A stretch of 64,000 nucleotides of DNA from Cycas panzhihuaensis (taxonomy: Eukaryota; Cycadophyta), in NCBI GenBank assembly GCA_023213395.1, contig CM041465.1, forward strand, positions 125,557,741 to 125,621,740, given 5' to 3'. The notes below the pieces were generated by a model. It saw only the letters and a program-made list of their open reading frames with translations. It had not been told where the DNA came from and did no database searches. Made by a program: the position numbers and the translations under genes. Of the stretch, positions 25,673 to 47,995 are shown one piece after another (positions within the stretch are counted from its first letter, which is position 1; each line of letters opens with the position of its first letter).

Positions 25673-27994
25673 AAATCTAGGAGTTTGAGATATGATTTTA
25701 CTTTTATTAGTTAGATATACATTAGATCATGTCTTGTTACTTATCATTTATATGACATTTATATTTGCTTATCATTTTATCTTATATTATATTATGATTA
25801 AGTATTTGCTTAGTTTCCTTGTCGATGTTGCATCTCTCTCTTACTGATGATAAAAAAGTGACTTGTTCTCTATAACACCCATGTTGTTATGGGGGCACGA
25901 CTTCATGGGTTGAGTTGCATAATAGTCGCTACTCTTTATGTTTGTTTTGTATACTTTTGTTTCACACACCTGCTTCTTTATTATTAATTTACACTCTCTC
26001 TTAGCTCCTTTGAGTATCTATTTCTATTCGACATAAGATTGTGCCCCTTTAAGCAATTTATTTTGGTCAACATGAACATTTTTTATGGTTTTTTTATCCA
26101 TAGTTATTTCTTTCATATTTTTTGTTTTATTATTGAATGTAATTGTTGATTTCACCCATATCATCGTGTAAATTTTTTTTAGTAGATAAGAATTGAGTAC
26201 TCATGGGTTAAAAATTGGCTCAGTATGAGGAATTTATCCTCCTTTTATGATTATGTCTCCTTCCATAGCCTCATTTCCTACTTCTCATGGTTGATTTCAT
26301 AATTTATATCTAGAAAATAGTTTATTTCTCTTAAAAATTGACTTTTATAATATAAAATTTTGAGTTTATTCTCCTAAATTATTTATTATAAATATCCATT
26401 TTTTAGATTCATTTGAACCCTAGTGACTTGGTCTTTTATTTTCTTGTACTTAAATAAGACACCATTCATCCGACTTCTAATTTGATTTCATTATTTAATC
26501 AAGGATTAATGTATGTATTGTCCATGGTGATTATGATTTTAGAACCTAGTTCATTATTCTAGTATTTTTTCTAAAGTTTCCTATTATACTATGTTATCAT
26601 TTTATTATACTATACATTTATATAAATGTTTTAACAACAATACCATGTTTATTGATTAAATAGTTGTGGTATATCACCTTTAATATATTGCATTATATAT
26701 TTTCTATTATATATTTATGGTATTACCATATACTATACTAAAACATAAATGATATTTCCATGTTTGTTTACCCTATCTTCTATGGTATCTCTTTGTTTTG
26801 ATAGTATGGGATTTTATCATTTTTCATATATATTTAGTTGATTATTTTATTATTTCATTATTATTAACTTACTTTTACTATTGGTTAATTGTTTTTATTA
26901 TACTTATTTCTCACACATCATTACCATTTATCTCTTATCTTCTTACTTAATTAATTGCTCGAGGTGACTGTCAAGTGTAGTTACATAGCCTTATCTTAAT
27001 CTTGAGGCCACTCTTATACTCTTTTTATTTGGCTTTCCCTAATGATCAATGGGTGCTTGGTAGCTCTCTTATGATATTGTCTTCTAAATAGCAAGAAAGA
27101 AAGGAATCATAAGCATTTTGATAAGGAATTATCCTTAAATAGTTATTCATTAACAAACACACTAGATAAGTATTTCTACACCTTATTTGTTTCAATTGAT
27201 GCCTTTCATTTAATCAATAATTACAAAGGAAATAACAAAATGAATTTAATTGATCTATTTTGGTGAAATATATAATATAAACAAATGTGGTTAAAAGAAC
27301 CTACAAATCCTCATGAAAAGATACTTAGACCTTTATATAAACTAAACTTCTTTAATTGCTCATAGGGATAATGTTCTTTATGTAATGAGTTTGTATTCAA
27401 TTTCTTTAGGGTTAGTTTGGTTCCTTAGATGAAAAGAATAAAACCCATACCCATAGTAAATAGGTAATAGTTAAGAATTTTGAATATTAAAATTAGTAAG
27501 TAATCTCATAAGGTCTACTATAGAAACCTCCCACTATAAACAACAAACCTAAACATGTGTAAAGGGAATATAAGCCTTGAAAAACTATGAGAAAATAACC
27601 TATAATTACAAAGGAATCAAGATTTACACTAAAGGAACCTAATAAATTGGTAGATGATGCTTATAAATTCCATGACCTTTCTTTGGTTAACCTAAGACCC
27701 ATCTTGCTATTTGACTTACTTAGGCTATAAAAGGGTGAGACTCATCTTGAGGAGCCTCTAAAGTAATCTATCAAAGATTATTTCGAGGTTGTAAGTAAAG
27801 GTTCCAAACTAGAGGCTAATCCATTGAAATGCTAGCCTCTATCTCAAAAAAAGGAGGGTAAGGGTATGGAAATAATGACTGTTAATGTTGAATACTCTTA
27901 ATTGGCATGCTTGAGCAAGTGAAATATAGCAAACCTAAGAATGAAGATAAATGGTAGATTTGAATCACAAATTTTGATTTAAAGAAATATAGTC

Positions 27995-28039
<45 letters not shown>

Positions 28040-28440
28040 TCTTCACCTAACTACATTTTTATAGGCATCCATTGGCTAGTTTAATAGATCCAACTTGATT
28101 GAACTATTTGAGATGCAATATAATTCACCTTTCTTCAAAACACTACATCCTTAAAGTAATAATTTTATAATATTACTTAATACTTCATACTGATGCTTCA
28201 TACTGCTAATTGATGTTACTTGACTAAGTTCTCCTTTATGGTCCTTTCTCATAATGCTTTTTCTTATGCTTGGATAATTAACTCAGGGAGAAGGACAAAC
28301 TTCCTCTCCTCATCCAACATTCGAAGTTTGATTTGAGCTAGTACATGCTCTCATGATTTTTTTATTAAATATGAAACGTAGAAGGTGTTATATATCTTTG
28401 TAGAGGTTAGTAGTTTCAACATATACATATATACATATAA
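25673..28440. other. AT-rich DNA, no gene recognised; contains an (ATA)n microsatellite
   Basis: The first part continues the sequence interrupted by the nested copia. The rest shows no protein domain, no RNA gene and no duplicated block. About 13 units of ATA/ATT-type trinucleotide repeat lie at 27999-28038. Confidence 0.55.
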
Positions 28441-37668
<9,228 letters not shown>

Positions 37669-40479
37669 ATAGATGGAAAGTCATCCCATCCTTGGATGGC
37701 TAGGAGGGGAGGAAGAGGATCCTCAAGGGTTTCCCTATGACGAAGGGAAATAAGTAGGAGCAAGGTAGGCAATAGCCTATGGTGTGGCTAGGATCTTGTT
37801 AGTTATTTGGCCAAGTAAATAGAGCTGAGAAGGGGAGAAGGCAGTGAGAGCAGATAACAATCCTAAAATCTCCCTTAATGGTCGAGCCAAGAAGGCGAGA
37901 GTGATATGGCATGTGTAATCAAGCAAACTCAAATAAATCAAAGAAGCCAAAAGGGGCAAGGATTAGGTTTGCAAGCCAAGGAAAATGTGAAGGGAAAATC
38001 TCCTAAAGTCTTTTCCCTAATTGAATGTGATGTGTAAAGTGTAAATATATAAATTCGAGTAAAAGATGTTAATTTCCTTTTCTCTTTTATGTTTGACCTA
38101 TTTAACTAATGCATATACCACAACTAAAAGTGTGAAAAGGAAAGCTAGGGCAAGAGAAAGAAGTACATACCCGGGAGGGTAGCAGCCAATAGGAGACCTC
38201 GTCCACGCACCACTCACATCCTTACCAAGCCCAAAGATGAAGGGGCTTCCTTACCTTCTCCTTGCGAAAGGAAAAAAAGAAAGGAAACAAAAATGAAAGC
38301 AAAGAGCAAAACAAAAGAAACCTTACCCGAATTCAAGTGCTTAACCCTTTTTCGAGAGCACTGTGGCAACCTGCACATGCATAAACCTATCCTTTCCAAG
38401 AAAGGGCTACAAGAAACAATCTATGTACATACAAGTATATATAAGTGTTGTTAATGTTAGAATGTTAGAGAAAGATAATTACTCCAATGAACTCTACAAA
38501 CCCTCTTGCAAATAAGGATAGACACTAAGTGAAATGGTACAAGGGAAGCGTCAGGATGGCTAACCCTCCTCTAAAATCTCAACACAACTCACCGACATAG
38601 CAAGGTAGTGGCTAAAAGCCACTAAGGACATCCAAAGATGCCAAAGGAAAAGCAACAAAGTGTTGAGAGGTAAGCGGGACACATAGTTACTATGGGCAGC
38701 AATCCGGTACCCAAACCCTTGCTAATGAGGACAAGGGATACCCAACAACACGGGGGTCTAAACGAGAGGTGAGCAGCCTAAAATCGCAAAGAAGTGGTCG
38801 TGACACGTTGATAATCCAGTGTTGGCCTAGGGCTCAACCTCTCGTAGTAATCTCAAGAAGAACATAGGATGAGAGAAGAGAAGGTGGGAAGGGATTACCC
38901 TTGGAGAGAAGGACTGAAAGGGGGGCTGCCCTATCTTACTCTTTTTACCTAGCCTTGGGACTCTTCTCTCGGTGTTCTCTTGAAGAAAACCAGTGGAGGG
39001 AAGGTGGAGCCAAGAAGCAACAAGTAAGATACAACGGAAAGGCAGCTTTTCAATGGTGAAAACTGAAGGAAATGAGTAAATAAAGCAAGAAACAGGTCTA
39101 AACAGGGAGTAACTCACCAAAAAATAGAAGAAAGGAGTTGGTAAGACCTACTGGGTGGATATATGATAGACCTAGGCCTACTAACAGCAAGAAGGAGGGC
39201 CCTTACAGGGGTTTGCAGGAGGCAAATCCAATGGACAGCTGAAAGGAGCACTATTGGGCGAGTTGTGAAGGGATCGGTGCCAAAAACACTTGATGGGATC
39301 TGAAGAGAGGCTTCCCACCATGGAAGCAAAGAGTTGCAGGCGTGTCCTAGCCTGGGGTTGTAGGAAACATTGGCCTGCAGAAACACCTATGACAGAAGGA
39401 GCTAGAGAGCAGAAGTTGTTGTGTTGTAGAGTAAAAATGTCCTAATCCTCCCTCAAAATAATGAGGATATAAATACTTATACCCGCCCCAGCCCTAAAAG
39501 GATGAATAGAGCATTAATAGGGCTGAGGTGGATGCGAGACCATGTGAAAATTTCGTGGAAAAAGCAAAAATTACCATAGCAGATTTTAAAAAACAACTGA
39601 TGACAATCACATTGCGACAAACTTTGCGGTACCACGATAAACTTCGTGGTACCACTAAGTTTACAGCAGTGGCAGACCAGAAAGCCAGAATGGCAAAATT
39701 TTGGGTTCTAGGGGCCTTGGGAGATGATTTGACAGGCCTGGGAGGGGCTGGCCATCTTGTCTAGGTGGCTGAGACAGTCCAGAAAGCACTAGACAGAGGT
39801 AAGCAAAGCATCGATGAGCAAAGAATCCCGAACGAGGTGTTAAAAGCTCAAGGTCAAGGCATGAACGGGTCATATGGACCAAAAAGGGACTGAGGTAGTG
39901 TGAAGACAACACGAAAGGTTGTATAGTACCATGGGGACGTCTACCTTACAGAGAGGTAAGTCCCACTTGGTCGTCATAGGCTCACGATATGACAGGTAGC
40001 ATGAACAGACAACAAAATGCAAAGTAATCACGTAAAATAAAGCAAGCAGTCATGCAGAGAGGTAATGCTTCTGTGAACCTTTCCAACAGAATGATGCAAG
40101 TGAAAAGGGAGAAGCATACTTGAGCTTACCTGAGTCGATCTATTCATATCCATTCCCAGAATCGAATCACTACCCTGGCGAGAGCCTCACGAATCCAAGC
40201 ATGGTACGATGGTGAATGCTGGCAACATAATTGTCAGTAGCACATGTGTATGTATATATATAAATCAAGATTGTAATAGGAGTCAAGGGTGCCAACAAGT
40301 GTCATGGCAGAATGCATGGATATGAGGACAGAGGTGGAGATAACATAGGGGCTGCCTATGTGCCACTCAGGAATCGACGGGAAGCTGAGGAGGAAGAGGG
40401 GGCTGCCTCCATCGCGAAAGATGCAAGGGATGCATGATGATGTCAAGTAGAAGAAATAAGTGAACAAAACTAGTAGTCA
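37669..40479 (-). repeat. 3' LTR of copy A (inferred), truncated by microsatellite
   Basis: Aligns with the middle LTR from about 50361 rightward, sharing AAGTCATCCCA/AAGTCCTCCCA, TTGGATGGC and GGCAATAGCCTA. The first ~225 bp of the middle LTR (50136-50360) have no counterpart and the microsatellite takes their place. The right end ...TAGTAGTCA at 40479 gives TGACTACTAG on the element strand. It contains one copy of the unit that is duplicated in the middle LTR. A TATA-like element, read on the - strand, lies at 40252-40266. Confidence 0.55.
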
Positions 40480-40487
40480 CCATAGTT

Positions 40488-41007
40488 TAACCTCATTAGC
40501 GGCTAACTTTCAGAGGTGCGAATGGATCGCAAGGTGATGTGCGTGACGGCATGAGGTTTGGGCAACAGAGCAACCAGATAAGTCTCAGGGACGGTTAGCA
40601 AGGAAAGGGAGGCGGCGCTCAAGGATGAAGCAAACGAGGCTATCCACCTCAGTGTTGAGGGCCCGAGGAATGTGTCAGATGTTGACAGACTAGAAATTAG
40701 CAAGCAAGGATCTGGCGGTCGAAGTAAGGGCTCTCAAGTGAAGGCATCGTACTTGGTAAACCTGGGTAAGATGGGGCACCACAACCTAGGAGTCGCAAAG
40801 AAGGACAATCGATTTGTGATGGAAATGGAGCGCATCGGTGAGGGCCTCAATAACGGCCATGTACTCAGCTTCGTTATTGGTAGCATTAGGGAGGAAGATT
40901 CCATAGCACAGGAGGTCATATCTGGAAGAGCTGCGAAGAATCCAAGCAACAACAGAAGGTCCAGGATTACCACGGCTTCCACCGTTGGTAAAGATGTAGA
41001 GAGACAT
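40488..41007 (-). pseudogene. Copy A second (cellular/archaeal-type) RNase H
   Basis: It starts at ATG 41007 (MSLYIFTNGGSRGNPGPS). The first catalytic Asp is Asn here (codon at 40984-40986). NNEAEYMAVIEALTDAL keeps the Glu and IVLLCDS keeps the next Asp, followed by a stop. After it, IRHIPRALNTEVDSLV preserves the final H...N..D. The fold type is that of cellular RNase HI (GG..GNPG..), not the gypsy RNase H in the same element. It lies directly upstream of the inferred 3' LTR and downstream of integrase. Two stops plus the Asp-to-Asn change suggest inactivity. Confidence 0.8.
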
Positions 41008-41549
41008 GGATGATGATGGAAAAAAGAACTCGGCAGCGAAAATATGCAATAGTATAAGAGTCATAGCAAAAAGAGACTCGAATGGCAAGCAATAAATGGC
41101 CATAAAGGGTAGGAGGACCTGGCAATGAGGCTACCTAAGGATAAGAGCAGGCTTCCTGACCACTGGCTGAGAGTGGGCAGAAGAAATGGCATCCCAGGGT
41201 TCCAAAGGTTGCTTTAGAAAGCAAAGAATGACTTCGAGCGGAGGGAGCATTCTCTTTGGGGGCCCCGAGAGCAGGAACGGGCTACAAAAATGGGTCAAGG
41301 ATGGTGAAACGAGCCAAATGAGTATAAAGTCGGGCATGCACGGGAGTGGCACGTAAAACGAGGTAAAAGGCCCTGCGAAAAATGCATGGACAGGGTGCCA
41401 TAAATGCATCTGCAAGAAAGAGTGAACCAGAGGCTATAGGAGCACAACGGGAGACAGGGCTAGAAGGCAAAGGTGATTGGGGGTAGGAGATGATCCAAAG
41501 GGCTGTCACGAGGTCGAAAATGGAGATAGTGCCTGTTGGGGTCCTCGCC

Positions 41550-41557
41550 TATATAAG
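41550..41557 (+). promoter_or_regulatory. TATA box of antisense gene, copy A
   Basis: TATATAAG in the context GCCTATATAAGGAAA on the + strand, opposite to gag-pol. The same 13-mer context is kept at 55168-55180 in copy B, while flanking sequence has diverged. Confidence 0.5.
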
Positions 41558-42690
41558 GAAATTTGACGGAAAATGGATTCATTTTCATGGGCTCTTGAGG
41601 GAATCCAGAGCCATTTCCCTACACAGTGGAGTGTTACCCAACTTCGGAGGCACGCAGAGGGAGATCTGCCCATTGGATTTGAGCGAGAGGGTAGCCATCA
41701 AGATCGCAGAGACGAGATGATGAGTGCGAAGCCAGATCCGATGAGTGGATCCTAGAAAGCACACCCCATCTTGTGATTTGAAATCTGTTGCTTTTTGTCA
41801 AATTTTATGTAGGTTTTTGGCCCCATAAGGGCGAGAGAAGACCTCTTGGAGTCTGAATTAGACTAAAAAAGAGGCGAGACTGGGGCATTAGGCAGCCTTG
41901 GTCCTAATGGGCCTGGCCATGGCCCATAGAAAGAAATTTTTTAAGTTTTTTAGTAGGAAACCCCCCCCTTTTGGGGGGGTGCCGTTTGCACCGTGGAAAA
42001 GATCGTGGTGCCGCGAACTTTGCTGCGGGGCCCCGATCGCTATGGGACCTAGGCTAAACTCTGTGGTACTGCAAAGTTTAGCGCGGTGCGAAGGCAGAAC
42101 TATAGAAAAAAGGAGATGGGGCCCAATGGGCCCCAAATATCAGTTAGGTGGAGCTGATGGATAGTAAAAGGGATAGAGAGCCTATGCAGGCTAAGATTTG
42201 ATCGGTTTTATGATGTTTGCAGGCTGTGATCGCAGTGGAGAACCGCGAGAACATAGGCATGGCTATGTTGAGCTTCATAGAGATGATAAGCAGGGAGGAC
42301 AAGGGAGTCCTACGGAGATGCAAAGGTCAAGGTGGTGAGGACACCTCAAGACATGTCGCACTGCAGGTCCGATAGATATAGTATCATACTAGGATAGGAG
42401 GAGACACGACTTCCACCTACCTTAGGTAGGAGACGTAACAGTGACATCTGGGGACATTAGGAGGATACTGGGGGTACCAGCGACTGGGAGGTCGGTGGCA
42501 CTAGGAGCACTGCCAAGCAATAAGGCAGCACACAGAGAGGCAACAACATTCTTTACAGGCTCAGACATATAAGAGAGGCGAGGGGAGCGAGGCAGGGAGC
42601 TTACAGAGACTCAAGAGGAGTCTCGGAGGGATGTGGTCCCAAGAAGAGGGATCACACCGACCAGGAGATAATACCCTAGGAGCAGGGCAA
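41558..42690 (+). pseudogene. Copy A antisense PMD-like gene, internally deleted
   Basis: The first ATGs after the TATA box are near 41718 (MMSAKPDPMSGS, then TAG). A likely 3' splice site TGTTTGCAG ends at 42222. After it the frame reads AVIAVENRENIGMAMLSFIE, parallel to copy B. Further on, SGDIRRILGVPATG fits the end of a plant mobile domain. Relative to copy B about 1.4 kb is missing at about 42585, removing the middle of the gene and the second intron. The C-terminal coding remnant (GGMWSQEEGSHR-like) continues to about 42690. In copy B the corresponding gene is longer. Confidence 0.6.
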
Positions 42691-43352
42691 TAGTAGGATA
42701 GAGTATATATACTGTATTTGTTTTTGATAGGGGAAAGCACATATCTCCAAGGGGTCACCATATATAGAGTCATATGATTGTACCCCCCCTGTAAGGACAC
42801 CGACTTCCCACCGAGGATATACCATACCATATGTATGATATGACACATGATTTTTGATGTATATATAGAGACAGGGTGATTGATACCCCATTTTGATATA
42901 TGATGATATGCATCATGATGTGTGATGGATGCTATGCATGTTTGTTTATACGTTTATGTTATTTGTTTGGGATGCACGTATTTCCTTTCATGCAGGGCCA
43001 TACACCTAATAGGAGCACACATGACTATCATGAGCAGAGGTGATAGACATATGTGGGGTTAGAAATAAGGTGACATACATATCCACATGGGAGCATATCG
43101 GGATATGCAAAGGAAATATCGCACGAGAGGGGGAGTAACGATACTCCAAAGCATCATCCTAACTGGGGAATGCCCAAATAGGAGGACAAGGTCCCAAGTA
43201 AAAAACGAGAACAAGGGTTCTGCGGGAGGAACCAGAAGGAAACAAAAGAAGCCATCCTAAATCGTCATTCCACCCGTGGCTGGGAGGAATGGGAACTAAC
43301 TTAAGATGGTAGTTTAGGCTCATTTTGGAGCGTGGGTGAGGTGGCGACAAGG
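42691..43352. other. Spacer between antisense gene and integrase, copy A
   Basis: No coding similarity. It aligns with 57721-58425 of copy B over most of its length (AGAAAGCACA, TATATAG..TCA.ATGATTGTACCC, TTCCTTTCATG.AGGGCCATA). Confidence 0.6.
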
Positions 43353-44801
43353 TTATAAGTAAAACTTTTTAAGGAATTTCTCGTTAACTGCTTTCTCAAA
43401 TTCAAGACCCTCCAAGGTGGCAATCCTATAAGCTCCATTACTAAGGCTTTTAATAATGACAAAGGGGCCAACCCATCTGGGCTTGAACTTGGCCAAGCGG
43501 TCATGAAGATACTCCAATTTGAGGACGTGGTCCCCAGGAAACAAAAGACAAGAACGAAGATGTTTATCGTAGGTCCTTTGTGAGCAGGCTTTGGATGCTA
43601 GGTTAGCCTGGTGGGTGACTAAATGTCTCTCATCGAGGTCAAGGAGGCAAGCATGGCAGATCGACTCCTCATCGACGAGACCCCAAAGAGAAACATACAA
43701 AGAAGAAATCTCCACTTCCAACGGGAGTACCGCCTCGGTACCGTAAACCACGGAGAACAGGGTCATTCCCATGGTGGAACGGATAGAGGTGCGGTAAGCC
43801 CATAAAGTGGAAGCGAGCTGCAGGTGCTAGTCTCTTTGAGACTGAGTGACGGTTTTCTTTCGAATATTAACGAGAGTCTTATTAAACGACTCCACTTGAC
43901 CATTTGCCTGAGGATAGTAAGGAGAAGAAGTTTTGTGAGAAATCTTGAACTTCTCACAAAGCTCATCCATCTCCTTATTGCAGAAGGGGGTTCCGTTATC
44001 AGTAATCAGGACATTAGGAATCCCAAAACGATAAATGATGTGCTGGTAAACGTAGGTAGCTATCGTCTTACTAGGGGTGGTAACTAGAGGGATGGCCTCC
44101 ATCTATTTGGTGAAGTATTTCGTAGCAGTCAAGATAAACTTGTGCTACAACAAAGAGGGTGGAGAGATGGCCCCGATGAGGTGTAGCCCCCATTGAGTGA
44201 AAGGCCACGGAGATACGATGGTGTGAAGGGCCTTAAAAGGCACATGGGAGATGTTGGCGTATTCCTGACATCGCTAACATCTCAGGGCAAAAGCATAGGT
44301 GTCTTTGAAGAGGGATGGCTAATAGTAACCCATACAGAGGATCCTTTGGGCCATGGACTGGCCCCCAAAGTGACCCCCACAAATATCATGGTGGCATTCA
44401 CGAAGTATTTGGTCAGCTTCATCGGTAGTGACGCAGTGGAGGAGGATCCCATCGAAGGAACTTTTGTACAATACTTCATCCATGAGGAAGTATTGCCTAA
44501 CAGAAGTCCTAATATGAGATCTAACTTTACTACTAGCATCAGGGCGGTATTGCTGTTGCATGAGATACCTTACAATGTTGCCATACCACTCATTGTCAAT
44601 GAGTGGATGGGGAGAGACGTCCTGAATAGTCAAGATGGTCTCATCAGGAAGGGAATCGTCAACGGGGGTATTGAGCGAGTTAGGAATAGGGGCATCTGCG
44701 AGCTGCTCAGCCACTACCATTCCTTTCTTCGATTTCCGGTTAATGATATGAAGGTCAAACTCTTCAAGTAAGGCATCCCAACGACCAGCCCTACCCGTCA
44801 A
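43353..44801 (-). pseudogene. Copy A integrase with preceding linker
   Basis: The 44319-44801 stretch is open and starts in the end of RNase H (TGRAGRWDALLEEFDLHI). It continues into the zinc-binding region ECHHDICGGHFGG and later ALRC-stop-RCQ, an HHCC finger with one inserted stop. The core reads TATKYFTK: Lys (44118-44120) stands where the first catalytic Asp is usual. VLITDNGTPF keeps the second Asp and VESFNKTLV the Glu. The C-terminal part (43353-43772) is open and ends with VGPFVIIKSL and FEKAVNEKFLKKFY. Integrase joins cDNA to the chromosome. The Lys and several TAG stops argue against activity. Confidence 0.88.
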
Positions 44802-44822
44802 GTCCGAATGAGTAAGTAAATA

Positions 44823-46110
44823 TTACAAGGGATCAGACTGGACGATGACCTTGGTGGTATTACCAAGCAAGTAATGTCTAAACTTCTTAGTCACGTAGAC
44901 CAAGGAGAGACATTGCTTTTCGGCATGAGAGCAATTAAGTTCGGCAGCCACGAGAGTGCGACTGATAAAGTAATGAGCCTTCTGGCCTCGAGTCATCCTC
45001 CTGAGCCAACATAGCACCCGAGGACTCATCAGTCACCGAAGTATAAAGAATAAAGGGCCTATCGAAACAAGGGGGCGCCAACATAGGAGCGGAAGCAAGG
45101 GCTTCCTTGAGTTCTTCAAAGGCTTGTTGGGCCTTATCAGACCAAACAAACGGGGCTTCCTTCTTCAATAGGTTGGTTAAGGGTTTAGCGCCACGCAAAG
45201 TCCGCTAGAAGCACTGGGAAACCAAGCCTACCTAAGAACGACTTGATCTGTCATTGGGTCCTAGGAGGCGGCATATCAAGGATTGCCTTGACTTTGTCAG
45301 GGTCAATCTGGATTCCTTATTTTGACATAAGAAATCAAAGGAGTTTGCCAGAAGTAACGGCAAACACACATTTGAGTGGGTTTAGGCTAATATGATACTT
45401 ACAACATCGTGTGAAGATAGCCCACAAGTCAGAGGGATGATGGGTCCTAACACGTGAGAGACCCATCATGTCATCCGTGAAGACCTCCAACGTGTTATCG
45501 ATGAGGTCGTGGAAGATGAAATGCATCGCTCTTTGATAAGTAGCGCCTGCATTTTTAAGACCGAACGACATTGCCTTATAGGCAAAGGTACCTCACAGGG
45601 TGGTGAAGGTTATTTTGTGGTAGTCTTCAGGAGATATCTAGATTTGGTTGTAGCCAAAGAAGCTATCCATCAAGGACATAACTTCGAATCCAGTGGTTCG
45701 ATCAATAATTTGATCAATGAAAGGGAGTGGAAAGTTGTCCTTAGGACAAGCATTGTTAATATCATGGAAATCAACGCATATACGGATAGACCCATTCTTT
45801 TTAGCAATGAGAATAATATTGGATATCCACTTGGGGTAATCGATAAAAGTGATAAGTCCAACATCCAACAGCTTCTCGACCACCATGTTAATGGTGGCTG
45901 AGAGCTTAGAGTGAAGAGGATGCTACTTCTAGTGTACGGGACAGGCACCAGGAATAGTGGTGAGATTATTAGTGACAATGGAGGGGTCAATTCCTTTCAT
46001 ATCATAATAATCCCATGCGAAGACATCCTAGAACTCCTGGAACAAAAGGGAATACTCCCTTACCTCATCAGGAGAGCATTCCATCCCAACCTTAATGACC
46101 TTGCCAAGGG
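44823..46110 (-). pseudogene. Copy A reverse transcriptase and gypsy RNase H
   Basis: RT motifs on the - strand: MVVEKLLDVGLITFIDYPKW, ICVDFHDINNACPKDNFPLP, MSLMDSFFGYNQI, FGLKNAGATYQRAM and VFTDDMMGLS (YxDD as FTDD). RNase H is split by a frameshift near 45000-45030, with FILYTSVTDESSGAMLAQ in one frame and HAEKQCLSLVYVTKKFRHYL and VIVQSDPL in the next. Multiple TAG stops. Aligns closely with 59845-61089 of copy B, where the same stretch is open. Confidence 0.9.
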
Positions 46111-46930
46111 CTAAGACTATGTCCTGGGTCACTCCCATGCACATGGTATTTCCCTCCTCGAAATGGAGGGGGCAAGGTTAATAGGAAGAGATGGAATAGG
46201 GGACAGGATTGGGTCTATGAGTATGGACCCAACCGCGAGAATCTTCTAGTGGGTAAGCCTATGGTGACTAGAAGGAAAGTTGGGCGCGGAGCCGGCTAAG
46301 TGCTCAAGCAAGGCTTCATCGTCTTCGAAGTAATCCACCCCATGGATGACCTTACTTTGAATAGATAAAGTGCTAGAGGAAGTAGGAGCAACAGGACCAT
46401 GGTGGTCATCAGGTTGTCTAATGTCCTCAATAGACTCTAAGGGAGAGTCCAGAAGGGGCTCCTCGGAAGGACCAAAAGGAAGCTCCTTAAAGGCATCACC
46501 TACAAGGGGTGATGAAGAGGAAGAACCAATGACAGACGGGTCAAAACATGCAATGATATGTGTCACAAAAGGATGACTAGTCTCACGAATGGGAGAAGTT
46601 CCAGGTTGGGACCTAGAACAAGGAGGGCGCATCCTACTAGTGTGGAGGAAAGAAACAAGGTGAAGACAATCCTCATCCTCATCGTGAGACTCATCGTCAC
46701 TAAAGGAGGCAAGGTACCCATAGCTCCCAACACTAATAGGAGTAAAGTGCGTAAGACTAGGAGAAGAAGATGCAGGATCTTCTTCGATGTGAGATGGATC
46801 GAGTATGTCGATGGAGCAAGCCGAGGCGTGTGTAGGAGGGCCTTAGCTCGCTTGGTTGATAGGGCGAGTTTGTTTAGCAGGTGGGTGTTCGCAGGAGACA
46901 ACCTTCATCTATCTATCATGGATGAATTTA
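46111..46930 (-). pseudogene. Copy A protease-RT linker
   Basis: The stretch 46246-46632 is open and encodes a Ser/Pro/acidic-rich, probably disordered segment (SSSSSPLVGDAFKELPFGPS). It matches 61447-61900 of copy B. No domain recognised. Confidence 0.65.
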
Positions 46931-47560
46931 AGTTGCCCCCAGCTGGTCGAACACATGGCTCCCATCTGGTCAAGCCAAGAGAAGGTTGTAGTCAACGTCG
47001 ACGTCAAGGATTACAATGTCAACGAGGATAGTCCTGCCCTTGAGAGTGAGCGGGATCAAGATAGATCCCAATAGGGTCTTTTCACTACCGTTATAGCCTT
47101 GGCATCACCATGGAATAGGTTCCAAGGCAAAAATACCAAGCTCTTGCATAACACACAAGGGCATGGCATTCACAGAAGAACCATTGTCAACAACAGTCCT
47201 TCGTAGGGTACAGTCAGGTGTGTCAATGGTTATAATGAACGAGAAGTTCCATTGGCGTTCCCTTTCACATGTAGGGGGATGGTCTTTAGGGTCAAAAGAA
47301 ATGACAAGCTCATGGCTTTGGGTGACACCTAAAGCGTGAATGGGCATATCATTCGACCCTAAAGCTTCTAAAAAGAGAGTCTGTTGTTCGGGACAACTCC
47401 TCAAAACATCCATCAAGGACATTCCCGCAGCGACAGTATGGAGCTCGTCAATAATAGAGAAAGGCTTACCATTCGCAGTAGGTTGGGTAAGCGCCCTTTG
47501 AAAATCGTAACGACTAGAATGCACAGGAATGGCCTTGGAAAAAGCGACGCTTCCAGGGGA
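46931..47560 (-). pseudogene. Copy A protease region
   Basis: 47105-47524 is open. After SRYDFQRALTQPTANGKPFS and FLEALGSNDMPIHALGVTQS comes RRTVVDNGSSVNAMPLCVMQ, a retropepsin active site in the DNGSS form seen in some plant Ty3/gypsy proteases. A TAG follows LEPIPW. The rest (DVDVDYNLLLAWP) continues to about 46940, with Ala where the LLGRPW motif has Gly. It would process the polyprotein. Confidence 0.8.
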
Positions 47561-47953
47561 GGGTTCTTAGGAAGAGGATCAGAATGAGGAATAGAAGAAG
47601 AAGCACTAGCTACTTCTTTAGCGGTTTGAGACTGAGTAAGGGCGTACGAAGGAGTAGCCTCAAGCATTTGGATCACCTTCTTTCCCTTGTTCTGGGACTA
47701 CGAAGGTGAAGGACTGCATCGATGGGGGGAACGAGAGGAAGAGGATGAATCTCGAGCGCCCTTCCCCTTGTCATGTGAAGGACGAGAATTCAATGATCTT
47801 CCCCAGGTTCTGGTTGTTTTTGGGCTGAGCATTACGATCACGTTCCCCATGCTTGGGGAATGGATCCTTGTGGACTGGTTGATCTAGATTAGGCCTTGAG
47901 GCTCGTTTGGGGGATGAGTCACGTCAAGAGGCATCCCTGGGATGCTGGGCCCT

Positions 47954-47995
47954 ACAACGTGAGTCATCATGGAAACACTCCCCATGAATGTAACA
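47954..47995 (-). other. Copy A zinc knuckle (CHHC type)
   Basis: CYIHGECFHDDSRC is a C-x2-H-x4-H-x4-C knuckle, the form used by several plant Ty3/gypsy gags in place of CCHC. All four metal ligands are kept. It is preceded by KKK and embedded in degenerate coding between gag and protease. Confidence 0.8.

Noticed and set aside
39468-39475. TATAAATA on the + strand in the left LTR
   Set aside because: The corresponding site in the middle LTR reads TATGAATA, so it is not conserved as a + strand TATA box.
41955-41975. C-run/G-run at the A/B internal region as polypurine tract
   Set aside because: On the element strand the AAAAGGGGGGG run is not followed by a TG that starts a sequence shared by the middle LTR. 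It lies inside the antisense gene region in both copies, so 40479/54102 was preferred as the LTR edge.
44193-44771. 192-codon + strand open frame
   Set aside because: It lies antisense to the integrase/RNase H linker coding and has no recognisable domain. The minus-strand reading is clearly homologous to Ty3 integrase.
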